A DNA stretch of 36,236 nt, from the NCBI GenBank assembly GCA_020426505.1, contig JAGQPX010000139.1, forward strand, positions 1 through 36,236, given 5' to 3'. This DNA is from Planctomycetaceae bacterium. Its GTDB lineage: Bacteria; Planctomycetota; Planctomycetia; Planctomycetales; Planctomycetaceae. The position numbers and the translations under genes are program-made. Shown in pieces: positions 26,899 to 34,767 of this stretch. Below the pieces are notes generated by a model. That model did not search any database and was not told the origin of the DNA. It saw nothing but the letters and a program-made list of their open reading frames with translations. The first letter of the stretch is position 1. The number at the start of each line of letters is the position of its first letter.

Positions 26899-27864
26899 TC
26901 ACTGAAATCGACGGCCTTCTCGTCCCTCCTGTGTCAGCTCATCGTTTTCAACGACATCCCACGGCCGGATGTCCAGCCGCCGAGTTTTCGTCGCCCAATT
27001 GGCATCACCGTACTTGGGAAGGAACTGGTCCAGCCGATGGAGTTTCTGTTCCACCGTCGGTTCAAGTGCGTCGGCTCCCGGTGGTCGACCCCAGATGACT
27101 TGAGAACCTGCGCTCGTCAAGAGTCCCAGCGTCACATCGTCCAGAGTTTTGGCCGGTTGTGCCGGGCCAAGCACAGCGATGGCAGCCATTCCGAACGTTT
27201 CCCATGCTGACGAACGCTCCTGTGTCGTGGTAAGGGCTACAGCCAAACGGGCTGCTCCGAGGACAGCTTCGTCACCCCATACGGTCCCGGCTGGCCCGAT
27301 CGGGAGTGAATGAACCTGTGTCAGGATCGGAAAACGCTCAGCATCCGCGGGGGCGAAGTCCGATGGTGGCAGCAAGATGCCTTCGCGATCAACCGGATAC
27401 AATCCCCCACGTTTCGTTCTCACCATCAACACGGGCGTACGATACTTCATTTCAATGTTGATGGTCTCCGGACCGGTCTTCGCGACCGAGATGACTTCAG
27501 CGACCCAGGGGTGCCGGGAAAATGCAACCGCCAGATTCTCGACAAGTCGGTCATCGAGAACAGGAAGGGGGTCGGGCAGATCACTCTTCTCCTGAACCTT
27601 GGAGACCAAGTCTGGGGGCACCCAACGACCCGAGGGCGTCACGCTGATGTTTGTCCAGGAAATCTGGTATTCCGGACGACTTCGCAAATCAGGCATCTGC
27701 CGCGTGATCTCTGGCCAGAACATGACCGTACTGAGAATTAAGGCGAACGCAAGCAGATGGAATGGCCTCCAGATCGTCGTCAACAACCGGGAAACCCGTG
27801 ACGGTTGAGGCTTCGCCCGATCAGACGTCTTCGCCTTGGTTTTCGGCGGGTTGTCCGGAGGCAT
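26899..27864 (-). CDS. FtsQ/DivIB-like POTRA-domain membrane protein
   Basis: A 321-aa protein with a basic cytoplasmic N-terminus (KTKAKTSDRAKPQPSR), one transmembrane helix (about 33-50) and an extracytoplasmic region. Residues about 69-145 fit a POTRA domain: ISWTNISVTP, a helix with LVENLAVAFSRHPWVAEV (107-124), then TINIEMKYRTPV. This is followed by GGLYPVDREGILLP (153-166), which matches the FtsQ pattern in which 'HPWV..v' precedes 'E+.P' and 'vD..G'. FtsQ is the bitopic divisome scaffold linking FtsB/FtsL and septal synthesis. The gene lies 108 bases downstream of ddl on the same strand, as in the classical ddl-ftsQ order, but no ftsA or ftsZ follows; the next gene is a convergent phosphoesterase. 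Identification rests on motif order and neighbourhood, so other POTRA proteins remain possible. The C-terminal 100 or so residues are less recognisable. Confidence 0.65.
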   Translation of the reverse strand: MPPDNPPKTKAKTSDRAKPQPSRVSRLLTTIWRPFHLLAFALILSTVMFWPEITRQMPDLRSRPEYQISWTNISVTPSGRWVPPDLVSKVQEKSDLPDPLPVLDDRLVENLAVAFSRHPWVAEVISVAKTGPETINIEMKYRTPVLMVRTKRGGLYPVDREGILLPPSDFAPADAERFPILTQVHSLPIGPAGTVWGDEAVLGAARLAVALTTTQERSSAWETFGMAAIAVLGPAQPAKTLDDVTLGLLTSAGSQVIWGRPPGADALEPTVEQKLHRLDQFLPKYGDANWATKTRRLDIRPWDVVENDELTQEGREGRRFQ

Positions 27865-27900
27865 GGGTGTGTCGACGGGAGGGTGACTCGAATAATTGGC

Positions 27901-27922
27901 GTGCGGCGCACAGGTGCCGCAC
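27901..27922. terminator. Perfect 7-bp GC-rich hairpin between ddl and the FtsQ-like gene
   Basis: GTGCGGC (27901-27907) and GCCGCAC (27916-27922) form a perfect seven-base stem around an eight-base loop, about 50 bases after the ddl stop in the direction of transcription. There is no run of T after it, so it is a weak terminator or attenuator, or a processing or pausing hairpin, rather than a classical Rho-independent terminator. Confidence 0.35.
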
Positions 27923-27972
27923 AGATGACCTAACCCTCATCGTCAGACGTCACGGGCTTGGTCGACAAAACG

Positions 27973-28986
27973 TCACCCCGCTTGTCTTATAGGAAGCGTG
28001 CTTGGTTCATTCGCCCGGTCATGCGATTTGTGCGGACCGAACAGCTTGCGTTTCACGCACGACCGGACTGCACGCTCGCACAGTTCGGCGAATGACCAGC
28101 CATGTCGCTCTGCCGCTTTGGGGACGAGGCTGTGGTCCGTAAACCCCGGCACAGTGTTGACTTCCAGTACCCACGGCTGGCCCAACTCGTCGACACGCAG
28201 GTCCACTCGAGCGATTCCTCGTGTCCCGACTGACCGCGCTGCCGCAGCTCCAGTTTCTTCGATACGGAGCCTCGCTGAATCCGAGACATCCGGGTCGAGG
28301 CAGTACCCGGTTCTGTCGTCCTGATATTTGGCGTTGTAGTCGTAAAATGTCTGTTGTGGCTCGATTCGGATCAGTGGCAGTCGCTCCTGGTCGAACAGGC
28401 CGAGAGTCCACTCCGTTCCGTCAACCACTCGTTCCAGCAGCCCAAAGGGGCCGTGTTCAAAGCAATCTTCGGCTGCTCGACGCAACTGATCCGGACCATC
28501 AACGAACGTGACCCCTAAACTCGACCCGGAGGCGTCCGGCTTCATGACCAACGGATATCCCAGTTGCTGAGCTGTCTCACAAAGCTGCCGATAGGAATCG
28601 GAAACGTGGATGAGACGATACGCAGGCGTCGGAACGTCGCACGCAATAAACCGCTCCTTGGAGGCTGACTTGCTGAACGCCATGCGAGACGCAGTCGCAT
28701 CGCTTCCGGTAAACGGCACGCCCCATGCCTGTAAGATATTCTGCACGCAACCATCTTCACCAAACTGGCCATGCAGGGCGATGAACGCAGCGTCGTATCG
28801 AGGCCAATCTACCGATTCCAGCGGTGTTTCGGCGGGGTCGACTGATAGCACTCGGTGTCCCCGATCAGACAATGCCGTAGCTACAGCCGTACCACTTTGC
28901 AGGCTGATCTCTCGCTCCGCCGAGTCACCGCCGTAGAGGACCACGATCCGGAGCGGATCGAGGGAATGAATCACATGCTTTGTCAC
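27973..28986 (-). CDS. ddl: D-alanine--D-alanine ligase
   Basis: ATP-grasp enzyme joining two D-alanines for the peptidoglycan stem peptide. The 337-aa product has the expected length plus a short C-terminal extension. Motifs: YGGDSAEREISL (18-29, with E25), LHGQFGEDGCVQ (71-82), the ATP-site lysine K149 in VMKPDASGSSLGV (147-159), DYNAKYQ (216-222), VDLR (261-264) with D262 and EVNTVPGFTDHSLVP (275-289), where E275 and N277 are magnesium ligands. The omega-loop DYNAKY favours a D-Ala-D-Ala rather than a D-lactate ligase. The start is GTG 28986, supported by GGGAGG six bases upstream. The sulfatase gene lies upstream on the same strand and the FtsQ-like gene downstream. A complete ddl fits the present view that planctomycetes make peptidoglycan. 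Confidence 0.95.
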   Translation of the reverse strand: MTKHVIHSLDPLRIVVLYGGDSAEREISLQSGTAVATALSDRGHRVLSVDPAETPLESVDWPRYDAAFIALHGQFGEDGCVQNILQAWGVPFTGSDATASRMAFSKSASKERFIACDVPTPAYRLIHVSDSYRQLCETAQQLGYPLVMKPDASGSSLGVTFVDGPDQLRRAAEDCFEHGPFGLLERVVDGTEWTLGLFDQERLPLIRIEPQQTFYDYNAKYQDDRTGYCLDPDVSDSARLRIEETGAAAARSVGTRGIARVDLRVDELGQPWVLEVNTVPGFTDHSLVPKAAERHGWSFAELCERAVRSCVKRKLFGPHKSHDRANEPSTLPIRQAG

Positions 28987-29072
28987 GGCTCGCCTCCCTG
29001 CTGCCGAGGTACTTCAAGATTCTGAGCCGAGGATTAGAGCATCCACGAGGGATCAGAGATAGATCAACCCGG

Positions 29073-30506
29073 TTATTCAGGTGCCGTGCGGACTCCCGCT
29101 TGTGCTTTGGCCAGCTCCAGCGTCAACTCTTCGACGATTTGCGGGTGGTCGTCCCAGAGATTGGTGGTTTCCCCCAAGTCGTCGTCCAAGTTGTACAACT
29201 GGCCTTCCGGTCCTTGATCAGCGTCCGTCGAACGAGTGAATCCGCCCGATCCTCGTGTGGGAATCAGTTTCCACGGTCCCTTGCGAAACCCCAGCACCTC
29301 TTTTGATGATTGGGAGATCAGTGTCTTCCGGAGCGTGGTCCGGTCCGGGTGGTCCACAAGAGCAGGCAGAAGGTTCACGCTGTCAAGGCCTTCTCCCTTG
29401 GGAAGAGTTGCATTGAGGATGTCGGCAAACGTGGCCATCAGATCGACGTGGCAGATTAATTGGTCGCTCATCGTTCCAGCTGTGACCGTTCCCGGCCAGC
29501 GAACGATGAACGGCATGCGATGTCCCGCCTCCCACGCGTCTCCCTTCATACCTCGGAGCGGACCGGTCGAAGCGTGGTCGAACCTCTCGGTATCGTGCGG
29601 ATACCACACCGGCCCGTTATCGCTCGTGAAGATCACCAGCGTCTCATCAGTCATTTCATGTCGATCGAGAGCGTCGAGTACGCGCCCAATGCAATCGTCC
29701 ACCTGCTGGGCGAAGTCGCCGTACATCCCGGCTCCGCTCTTACCGGAGTATTCCTCCGTCGGTAGCCAAGGCGTGTGAGGAGCGGGAAGCGCGAAGTACA
29801 GGAACAGACGGTTCTCAGAATTCGAGTCCGCATAGGCGTCGATCACTGCGACAGCCTCGTCGGAAAAGCGAGGTAACACATCAATGTGACGAAAACCGGG
29901 GGCTAGGGCTCCTTCGCGCCAGAAGGCTCCCTGGATGGGAGTCCAACCTTCTTCAACACTATTGTTGGCAGCGATCATTCCCGTCGGAGGAGCGACCGGC
30001 AGACGATCACGGAGATAGTAGTATGGCGGAATGTCGAGGGATCGCGGAATGCCGAAGTAGGAGTCGAATCCGTTATCGACCGGTCCACGGCGGTGTTCCT
30101 CGCTGATGTCATCGAAGTCGAACCCAAGATGCCATTTGCCCACCATTTGCGTTTCGTAACCTTGGTCTCGCAGCAACGAGGCGATAGTGGTTCGTCCCCG
30201 ATTGATCCTCGGTTTGTGTCGTTCGACATTGGGCATGCGGAACGGGTAGCGGCCGGTCATAAGCCCGTATCGCGTCGGAACGCAGACAGCGGCCGGAGAA
30301 TGAGCATCCGTAAAACGCATACCCTCGGCTGCGAGCCGGTCGATGTGTTTTGTGGTGATCTTCGAGTTGGGGTTGTAGCAAGTCGGGTCGCCATACCCCA
30401 TGTCGTCCGCCATGATCAGCACAATGTGCGGCATTTTTGCTTCAACGAGTGTTGAAGCGAAACACACGACAAGGCAGGCAGAGTAACGGAGAAACATCAA
30501 GAGCAT
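29073..30506 (-). CDS. Secreted sulfatase (arylsulfatase A-like)
   Basis: Type I sulfatase that hydrolyses sulfate esters, probably from sulfated glycans, in the periplasm or outside the cell. The 477-aa protein has a signal peptide (hydrophobic residues 8-20, cleavage near VEAK), a metal-binding start to the domain (ADDMGYGD, 33-40; D34 and D35), the formylglycine signature C-V-P-T-R at 75-79 within a context continuing to GLMTGRYP, then GKWHLG and FTSDNGP in the expected order. The Cys form of the signature implies activation by a formylglycine-generating enzyme; none is encoded here. I start at ATG 30506, where the signal peptide begins; an extension to 30587 is hydrophilic and unsupported. 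The closest neighbours are ddl (86 bases downstream) and the kinase/TPR gene (146 bases upstream). Sulfatases are multiplied in planctomycetes, and the substrate is unknown. Confidence 0.93.
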   Translation of the reverse strand: MLLMFLRYSACLVVCFASTLVEAKMPHIVLIMADDMGYGDPTCYNPNSKITTKHIDRLAAEGMRFTDAHSPAAVCVPTRYGLMTGRYPFRMPNVERHKPRINRGRTTIASLLRDQGYETQMVGKWHLGFDFDDISEEHRRGPVDNGFDSYFGIPRSLDIPPYYYLRDRLPVAPPTGMIAANNSVEEGWTPIQGAFWREGALAPGFRHIDVLPRFSDEAVAVIDAYADSNSENRLFLYFALPAPHTPWLPTEEYSGKSGAGMYGDFAQQVDDCIGRVLDALDRHEMTDETLVIFTSDNGPVWYPHDTERFDHASTGPLRGMKGDAWEAGHRMPFIVRWPGTVTAGTMSDQLICHVDLMATFADILNATLPKGEGLDSVNLLPALVDHPDRTTLRKTLISQSSKEVLGFRKGPWKLIPTRGSGGFTRSTDADQGPEGQLYNLDDDLGETTNLWDDHPQIVEELTLELAKAQAGVRTAPE

Positions 30507-30652
30507 GTGGTGACACCTGCGAGTGATCGGGAAGTTGCGGAGAGTGCCCGGGACGTCAGTATGTATGAGAACCATCATGACGGTCAAATCTCCGAGCGGT
30601 TCTGTGTTGCCCCAACTGCGGATGCCTTCTTCGTGCGCTACCCCCTCTCTTT

Positions 30653-33600
30653 TCAGTGCTCCCGACCCACGTGACGTATGTGATTGTTTTGTTCCTGCTC
30701 AGCTAAAATCGCCCGAATGCGATCGGCTTCACCTTCCTCACCAAGGTTCTCGACGCAGGTGAGCAGTAGTGGGTACACGTTGAGTGCTCTACGCGGGAAA
30801 CGCTTCTCTTCGCCTCGCCTTTGCGCAAGTCTCTGTGCATCTTCGTCGTAGCGGTTCAGGATTGTTTGCAGGACCGTTCTCGCTGCGTCGAAATCTTCCT
30901 CTGCCATCAACTGCTTGACTCGGAGGAATTCGATGACCTGTTCCATTCCTCTGAAGACGTGATCCATCTCCGGGAGGGTCTTGGCCGCAGAGTCATTGAA
31001 CGCGACGACCTGATCGAAAAACTCGCGGGCTTGTAACACCTTGCCCTGAGATTGCAACAAGCCTGCAAGTCGCATGTTCAGATAGAGATGCGACATGACG
31101 TAAGCCGGGACGCGTGGTTGTTGCTGAATCAGTCTCTCCGACACGTGCAATGCCTCCCGGAGATCTCGTTCGACTTGTGAGGCCAGCTCTTCCTGTCGGA
31201 TTCCTCCGGTTGGGATCGCATCTCGATCGTCGACTTTGTGCCCAAAGTGCTTCCATTTGCTGTAGCTCTGCCCGTAGGCCTCGCTGAGCCGGAACAAATA
31301 GTCCGGTTTGTCGGGATAGGACTCGACAAGTTCCTTCAGAAGAGCAATCGCTTCAAGTCGCTGTTCCTCGTTGTCGTCCGTCTGACCGGGGACATGGCGT
31401 GACGACTCGAGGTGACATTGGGCAAGCCAGAATCGATACTCGGGAGTCGATGGAGACTCAGAAGCCAACTCGGTGAACAAGTCGGTGGCTGTACGAAGAT
31501 GCTGCAGGTCGTCCGCGGTTCGTCCAAGATCAGGTCGGCGGCCGCGTATCCCTTGATTCCTCCAAGAGTCGGGGGGCGGACGAAGTGTTTCGGGCCGATG
31601 GTCGTGACCCCTCGTGCTGACCCCACGGCTGTCCATGACTCGGCGTACAGTGTCTCGATCCGTGCGTGGCCCAGCGGAGCCTGGACCAAATGGCCATCGC
31701 CCCAGCAAGTAATGAGTACGTGCAAGCTCGAATCTCTCCTCCGATTGGCCAAGGTGATCCTCCAGCAGCGTCAGTGCTCGTGTGTGGAATTCGCGTGACT
31801 CGTTGTGCATGCTGTGCCAAGGAGTGGAGATCCCAAGTCCGTTGTAGAGCTTGGCGAGTCGTAAACGTGTCTCAGGATCGTCCGGAGAGGTCTCGGTTGA
31901 TTCATACATTTCGATGCCACGCCTGAACGCCGCTTCGGCATCAGACCATTGGTTCAGCCGCAGATGAAGTTCGCCGGCTCGCAGATCGGCCTTCGCAGCG
32001 TAGTCCCGAAAGCGATCGTCTGTTCCTGCGACGTCTGCCAGTTGATCGAAGGCCGACCTCACTTGCTCAAGCAGGGAGGCCGTCTCCGTTGAGATGGCAG
32101 GCACGGTCGCCGGCTCATCGGAGTCTTGCTCATCCTCATCAAGTTGGATTGTTGCAGCCAGTTCGTCCGAGACGAATGATTGCCCCAACGAGTCGAAAGC
32201 CTCGAACGCGATATCAGCGATTCGTTCCGCATTGTGTCGTTCGGTGACAGCCTTGGTGCGTTCTGCATCGGCTGCCTCCCGCAGAGCTTGCTCATGAACA
32301 TAGCCGGCGGAAGTGAGCCCTACGGTGAATATCAGCAAGGCGGCGAGGGCGCTCGAGAGGGTGGCAACGACGGGATTGCGTCGGCACCAGCGCCAAAGTC
32401 GTTCGACGGCTGACGTCTGCCTGGCTCGAATAGGTTTGTCGTCCAAAAAGGCCTGAAGATCGGCGGCCAAAGCCCCGGCTGACTGATACCGCTCTTCCGC
32501 CTCGAAGGCGACGCACTTGAGAACGATTGTGTCCAAGTCTCGCGGGAGATGCGATATCCGCTTTCGCAGCGATGGCAACTCGTGCGGCGTCAGCTTTCGG
32601 GCCATCAGTTGCTGTCGATTTGTCTCCACATAGGCAGGACTGACCGATAACATTTCGTATATCGTAAGGCCCAAACTGTAGATATCGCTGCGAGCATCTG
32701 ACTCGCCCTGATATTGTTCGGGAGCCATGTATCGCAGCGTACCGAGGATGTTACCGCTGCAAGTGACTTCCTCCGCTTCGAGCACCTTGGCGAGCCCGAA
32801 ATCAGCGATCCACGCGGTGCCGTCGGTGTCGAGAAGAATGTTGGCCGGTTTGATATCGCGATGCAGAGTACCTTGTGAATGGGCGTATTGCAGACCGGAT
32901 GCGATCTGCACGCCAACACGGGCGACGTTTCTCCAGTAGCGTCTGCCGACACCAGTCCGGCGAGCCGCCGGAGAGGGCGACGCGATATCGACGTGAGTGC
33001 CACTTGCTGTTTTTGATGCGGCCGAAAGGATGTGGGAAGCGTCAGTGTTGTCAGACAGGACGTACCCGCTCAGCGGGCCAAGTGTCTGCGACTCATCGTC
33101 GCGGAGGATGAGGCTGCTCGACACAGACTCACGAGAAGGACCCGGTTTTGGGGCCTTAAGCACAGATTCTTGAAGTGCGCCCGAGGAGTCTTGAACAGTG
33201 CCCACACCCGAAACACCACGTTGGTTGACACCCACCGACGTTGAATTTGATAGCTCTCCGGAAATCATCACGGCAGCCAACTCTCCGGCCGAAACTGATG
33301 ACGTCCCGCTACTTGCCGAGGTGTGATCAGGCGTGAGATTTCGGCTCATATGAGCCAACTCGGCGAGCACGGAGTCGAGACCGAGACCCTGGATGCGCTG
33401 CATTACGTAATAGCGATGGCCATCCTGCTCGCCCACGCCGAAGACGGGTACGATATTCGTGTGGTGCAGTTGAGCGGCTGCTCGGGCTTCTCGCTCAAAG
33501 CGTCGTGCCTGCTGTTCGGAATGGACGGCGCCGGCATTCAAGACCTTCAATGCGACCAGCCGTTGCAGCGAGTGTTGGACCGCCTCATACACCACACCCA

Positions 33601-33910
33601 TGCCGCCACGACCGATCTCGCGGACAATTTCGAAGTCGCCAATCTGGTGATGGGGGGGCAACTGATCCTCGAACGTGGATGTTGCGTCAAATCCTTCAAC
33701 CGGGGTGTGTGATCCCATCTGCTCCAGCAGGGCGATCGAAGGAAATAGGTTCTTGATTTGCTCTGCGTGTGCGGGATAACGTCCTACGTACTCGCTGATC
33801 GATGGTGTTTCGCCCCTGCGATACCGTTCGGCGAAATCCTCGGCGAGCACATCGACCGGATCACGGTCCGGATCAGGGATCGGAGGCGGTGCAGGGGAGG
33901 GGGCAGTCAT
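30653..33910 (-). CDS. Ser/Thr protein kinase with transmembrane helix and TPR-like outer region
   Basis: A 1085-aa Hanks-type kinase. After a Pro-rich start and a short helical segment common in planctomycete kinases (AEDFAERYRRGETPSISEYVGRYP region, 23-46), the kinase domain has GRGGMGVVY (100-108), K122 in VALKVL, HRDIKPAN (350-357), DFG (370-372) and APEQ (396-399). About 130 Ser/Gly-rich residues (185-320) are inserted between the lobes, between helices D and E. A transmembrane helix (about 514-536) leads to a helical, TPR-like region with repeats such as LRLAKLYNGLG and EYRFWLAQCHLES. A basic Gly/Pro/Arg-rich stretch (736-800) interrupts it. ATG 33910 has GAGG upstream. The ECF sigma gene precedes it by 34 bases on the same strand, so kinase and sigma factor are probably co-expressed and functionally linked. 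Confidence 0.93.
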   Translation of the reverse strand: MTAPSPAPPPIPDPDRDPVDVLAEDFAERYRRGETPSISEYVGRYPAHAEQIKNLFPSIALLEQMGSHTPVEGFDATSTFEDQLPPHHQIGDFEIVREIGRGGMGVVYEAVQHSLQRLVALKVLNAGAVHSEQQARRFEREARAAAQLHHTNIVPVFGVGEQDGHRYYVMQRIQGLGLDSVLAELAHMSRNLTPDHTSASSGTSSVSAGELAAVMISGELSNSTSVGVNQRGVSGVGTVQDSSGALQESVLKAPKPGPSRESVSSSLILRDDESQTLGPLSGYVLSDNTDASHILSAASKTASGTHVDIASPSPAARRTGVGRRYWRNVARVGVQIASGLQYAHSQGTLHRDIKPANILLDTDGTAWIADFGLAKVLEAEEVTCSGNILGTLRYMAPEQYQGESDARSDIYSLGLTIYEMLSVSPAYVETNRQQLMARKLTPHELPSLRKRISHLPRDLDTIVLKCVAFEAEERYQSAGALAADLQAFLDDKPIRARQTSAVERLWRWCRRNPVVATLSSALAALLIFTVGLTSAGYVHEQALREAADAERTKAVTERHNAERIADIAFEAFDSLGQSFVSDELAATIQLDEDEQDSDEPATVPAISTETASLLEQVRSAFDQLADVAGTDDRFRDYAAKADLRAGELHLRLNQWSDAEAAFRRGIEMYESTETSPDDPETRLRLAKLYNGLGISTPWHSMHNESREFHTRALTLLEDHLGQSEERFELARTHYLLGRWPFGPGSAGPRTDRDTVRRVMDSRGVSTRGHDHRPETLRPPPDSWRNQGIRGRRPDLGRTADDLQHLRTATDLFTELASESPSTPEYRFWLAQCHLESSRHVPGQTDDNEEQRLEAIALLKELVESYPDKPDYLFRLSEAYGQSYSKWKHFGHKVDDRDAIPTGGIRQEELASQVERDLREALHVSERLIQQQPRVPAYVMSHLYLNMRLAGLLQSQGKVLQAREFFDQVVAFNDSAAKTLPEMDHVFRGMEQVIEFLRVKQLMAEEDFDAARTVLQTILNRYDEDAQRLAQRRGEEKRFPRRALNVYPLLLTCVENLGEEGEADRIRAILAEQEQNNHIRHVGREH

Positions 33911-33944
33911 GTTTGCCTCTGTTCGTCGGTCTTGGTCAGCCCGT

Positions 33945-34571
33945 TCATGTCTCGCTGATGACTCCGTCCAGGGTCTGTTTCAGACGGCTGAGCGCACGCA
34001 TGTATCGGTTACTTGCAGCTGCTTTCTTCAAGCCCAGGACGTCCGCAACCTCGCCGTTTGTGAGTTGTTCGAAGTGTCTCAGGGCCAGTACTTCCCGATC
34101 GAGTTCGTCCATGCTGTCAAGCGCCGCCTGGACCTGATCTCTCCGCTCCTGTTTGATGATGGCGTGACTCGGCGAGGTCAGTTGTCCGATCAAAAGCTCT
34201 GCCAGCGAGACGGAGGTCGCCCCACCGTATTCTGCCTTCTTCGACTCCTGTTTCACCGAGCGACCCTTCGCCGTCAGGTGTCTGCGATGATTGTCGATCA
34301 GTGCTTGCAACGTGAGTTTCCTCATCCAGACGAAGACCGGCACCGTTGGGTCGCTGAGGTATCCGGGTAATCGCCGGTCGATGTCGAGATAAGCCTCCTG
34401 GAGGATGTCGTCCGCATCGACTCGTCCGGTGAGCCGAGCGTCCATCCGGAACCGGATCATCCGCTCCAGTCGGTCACGGTACGAGGAGAACAACCGTGCG
34501 ACGGCCAGAGAGCCTTCCCGTTGTAACTGCTGCAGCTCGTCCGTGATCAGGTTCGGTGATGATTCGTTCAC
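33945..34571 (-). CDS. ECF-type RNA polymerase sigma factor
   Basis: Extracytoplasmic-function sigma-70 factor of 208 aa. Region 2 spans about residues 24-95 and includes VDADDILQEAYLDIDRR (51-67) and the helix with VFVWMRKLTLQALIDNHRR (79-97), which mediate -10 recognition and core binding. Region 4 spans about 145-200 with LTNGEVADVLGLKKAAAS (170-187), the helix-turn-helix that binds the -35 element. The linker is basic. I prefer GTG 34571, which has AGG about eight bases before it; a TTG at 34604 would add 11 residues. No anti-sigma factor is encoded nearby. The kinase gene follows by 34 bases, the arrangement of planctomycete ECF groups in which a kinase is thought to control the sigma factor. 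A divergent secreted-protein gene shares its upstream region. Confidence 0.92.
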   Translation of the reverse strand: MNESSPNLITDELQQLQREGSLAVARLFSSYRDRLERMIRFRMDARLTGRVDADDILQEAYLDIDRRLPGYLSDPTVPVFVWMRKLTLQALIDNHRRHLTAKGRSVKQESKKAEYGGATSVSLAELLIGQLTSPSHAIIKQERRDQVQAALDSMDELDREVLALRHFEQLTNGEVADVLGLKKAAASNRYMRALSRLKQTLDGVISET

Positions 34572-34648
34572 GAGACACCTGCAGCGAATACCGCTCTTCA
34601 GCAATCATCGTACACCGGACAATCTCCGAAACGACAGTGAGAAAAAGG

Positions 34649-34665
34649 TGTGTACACATGATGTG
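34649..34665. promoter_or_regulatory. Overlapping dyads between the divergent ECF and LTxxQ genes
   Basis: TGTGTACACA at 34649-34658 is a perfect ten-base palindrome, and it overlaps CACATGATGTG (34655-34665), an eleven-base dyad with a one-base centre. They lie in the 196-base divergent region between the ECF sigma gene (34571, minus) and the secreted protein gene (34768, plus), where an operator would be expected. No binding protein is known, so this is a candidate only. Confidence 0.35.
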
Positions 34666-34767
34666 CGTCAGCGGGATTCATCCTCAGCAGGCCTGCCTCT
34701 GGCTGCCCCCAGACGTTTCTTGGCGAATGTTCACCGATTCGCAGTTCACAAACATGGAGATGTTGAG

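Noticed and set aside
31336..31820. Alternative minus-strand frames in the middle of the kinase/TPR gene as evidence of a frameshift
   Set aside because: Neither alternative frame continues the helical repeats better than the main frame, and the main frame resumes TPR-like sequence without interruption; kept only as a low-interest check.
34405..34767. N-terminal extension of the LTxxQ gene
   Set aside because: It runs antisense through the ECF sigma gene; the signal peptide and a good ribosome binding site place the start at 34768.
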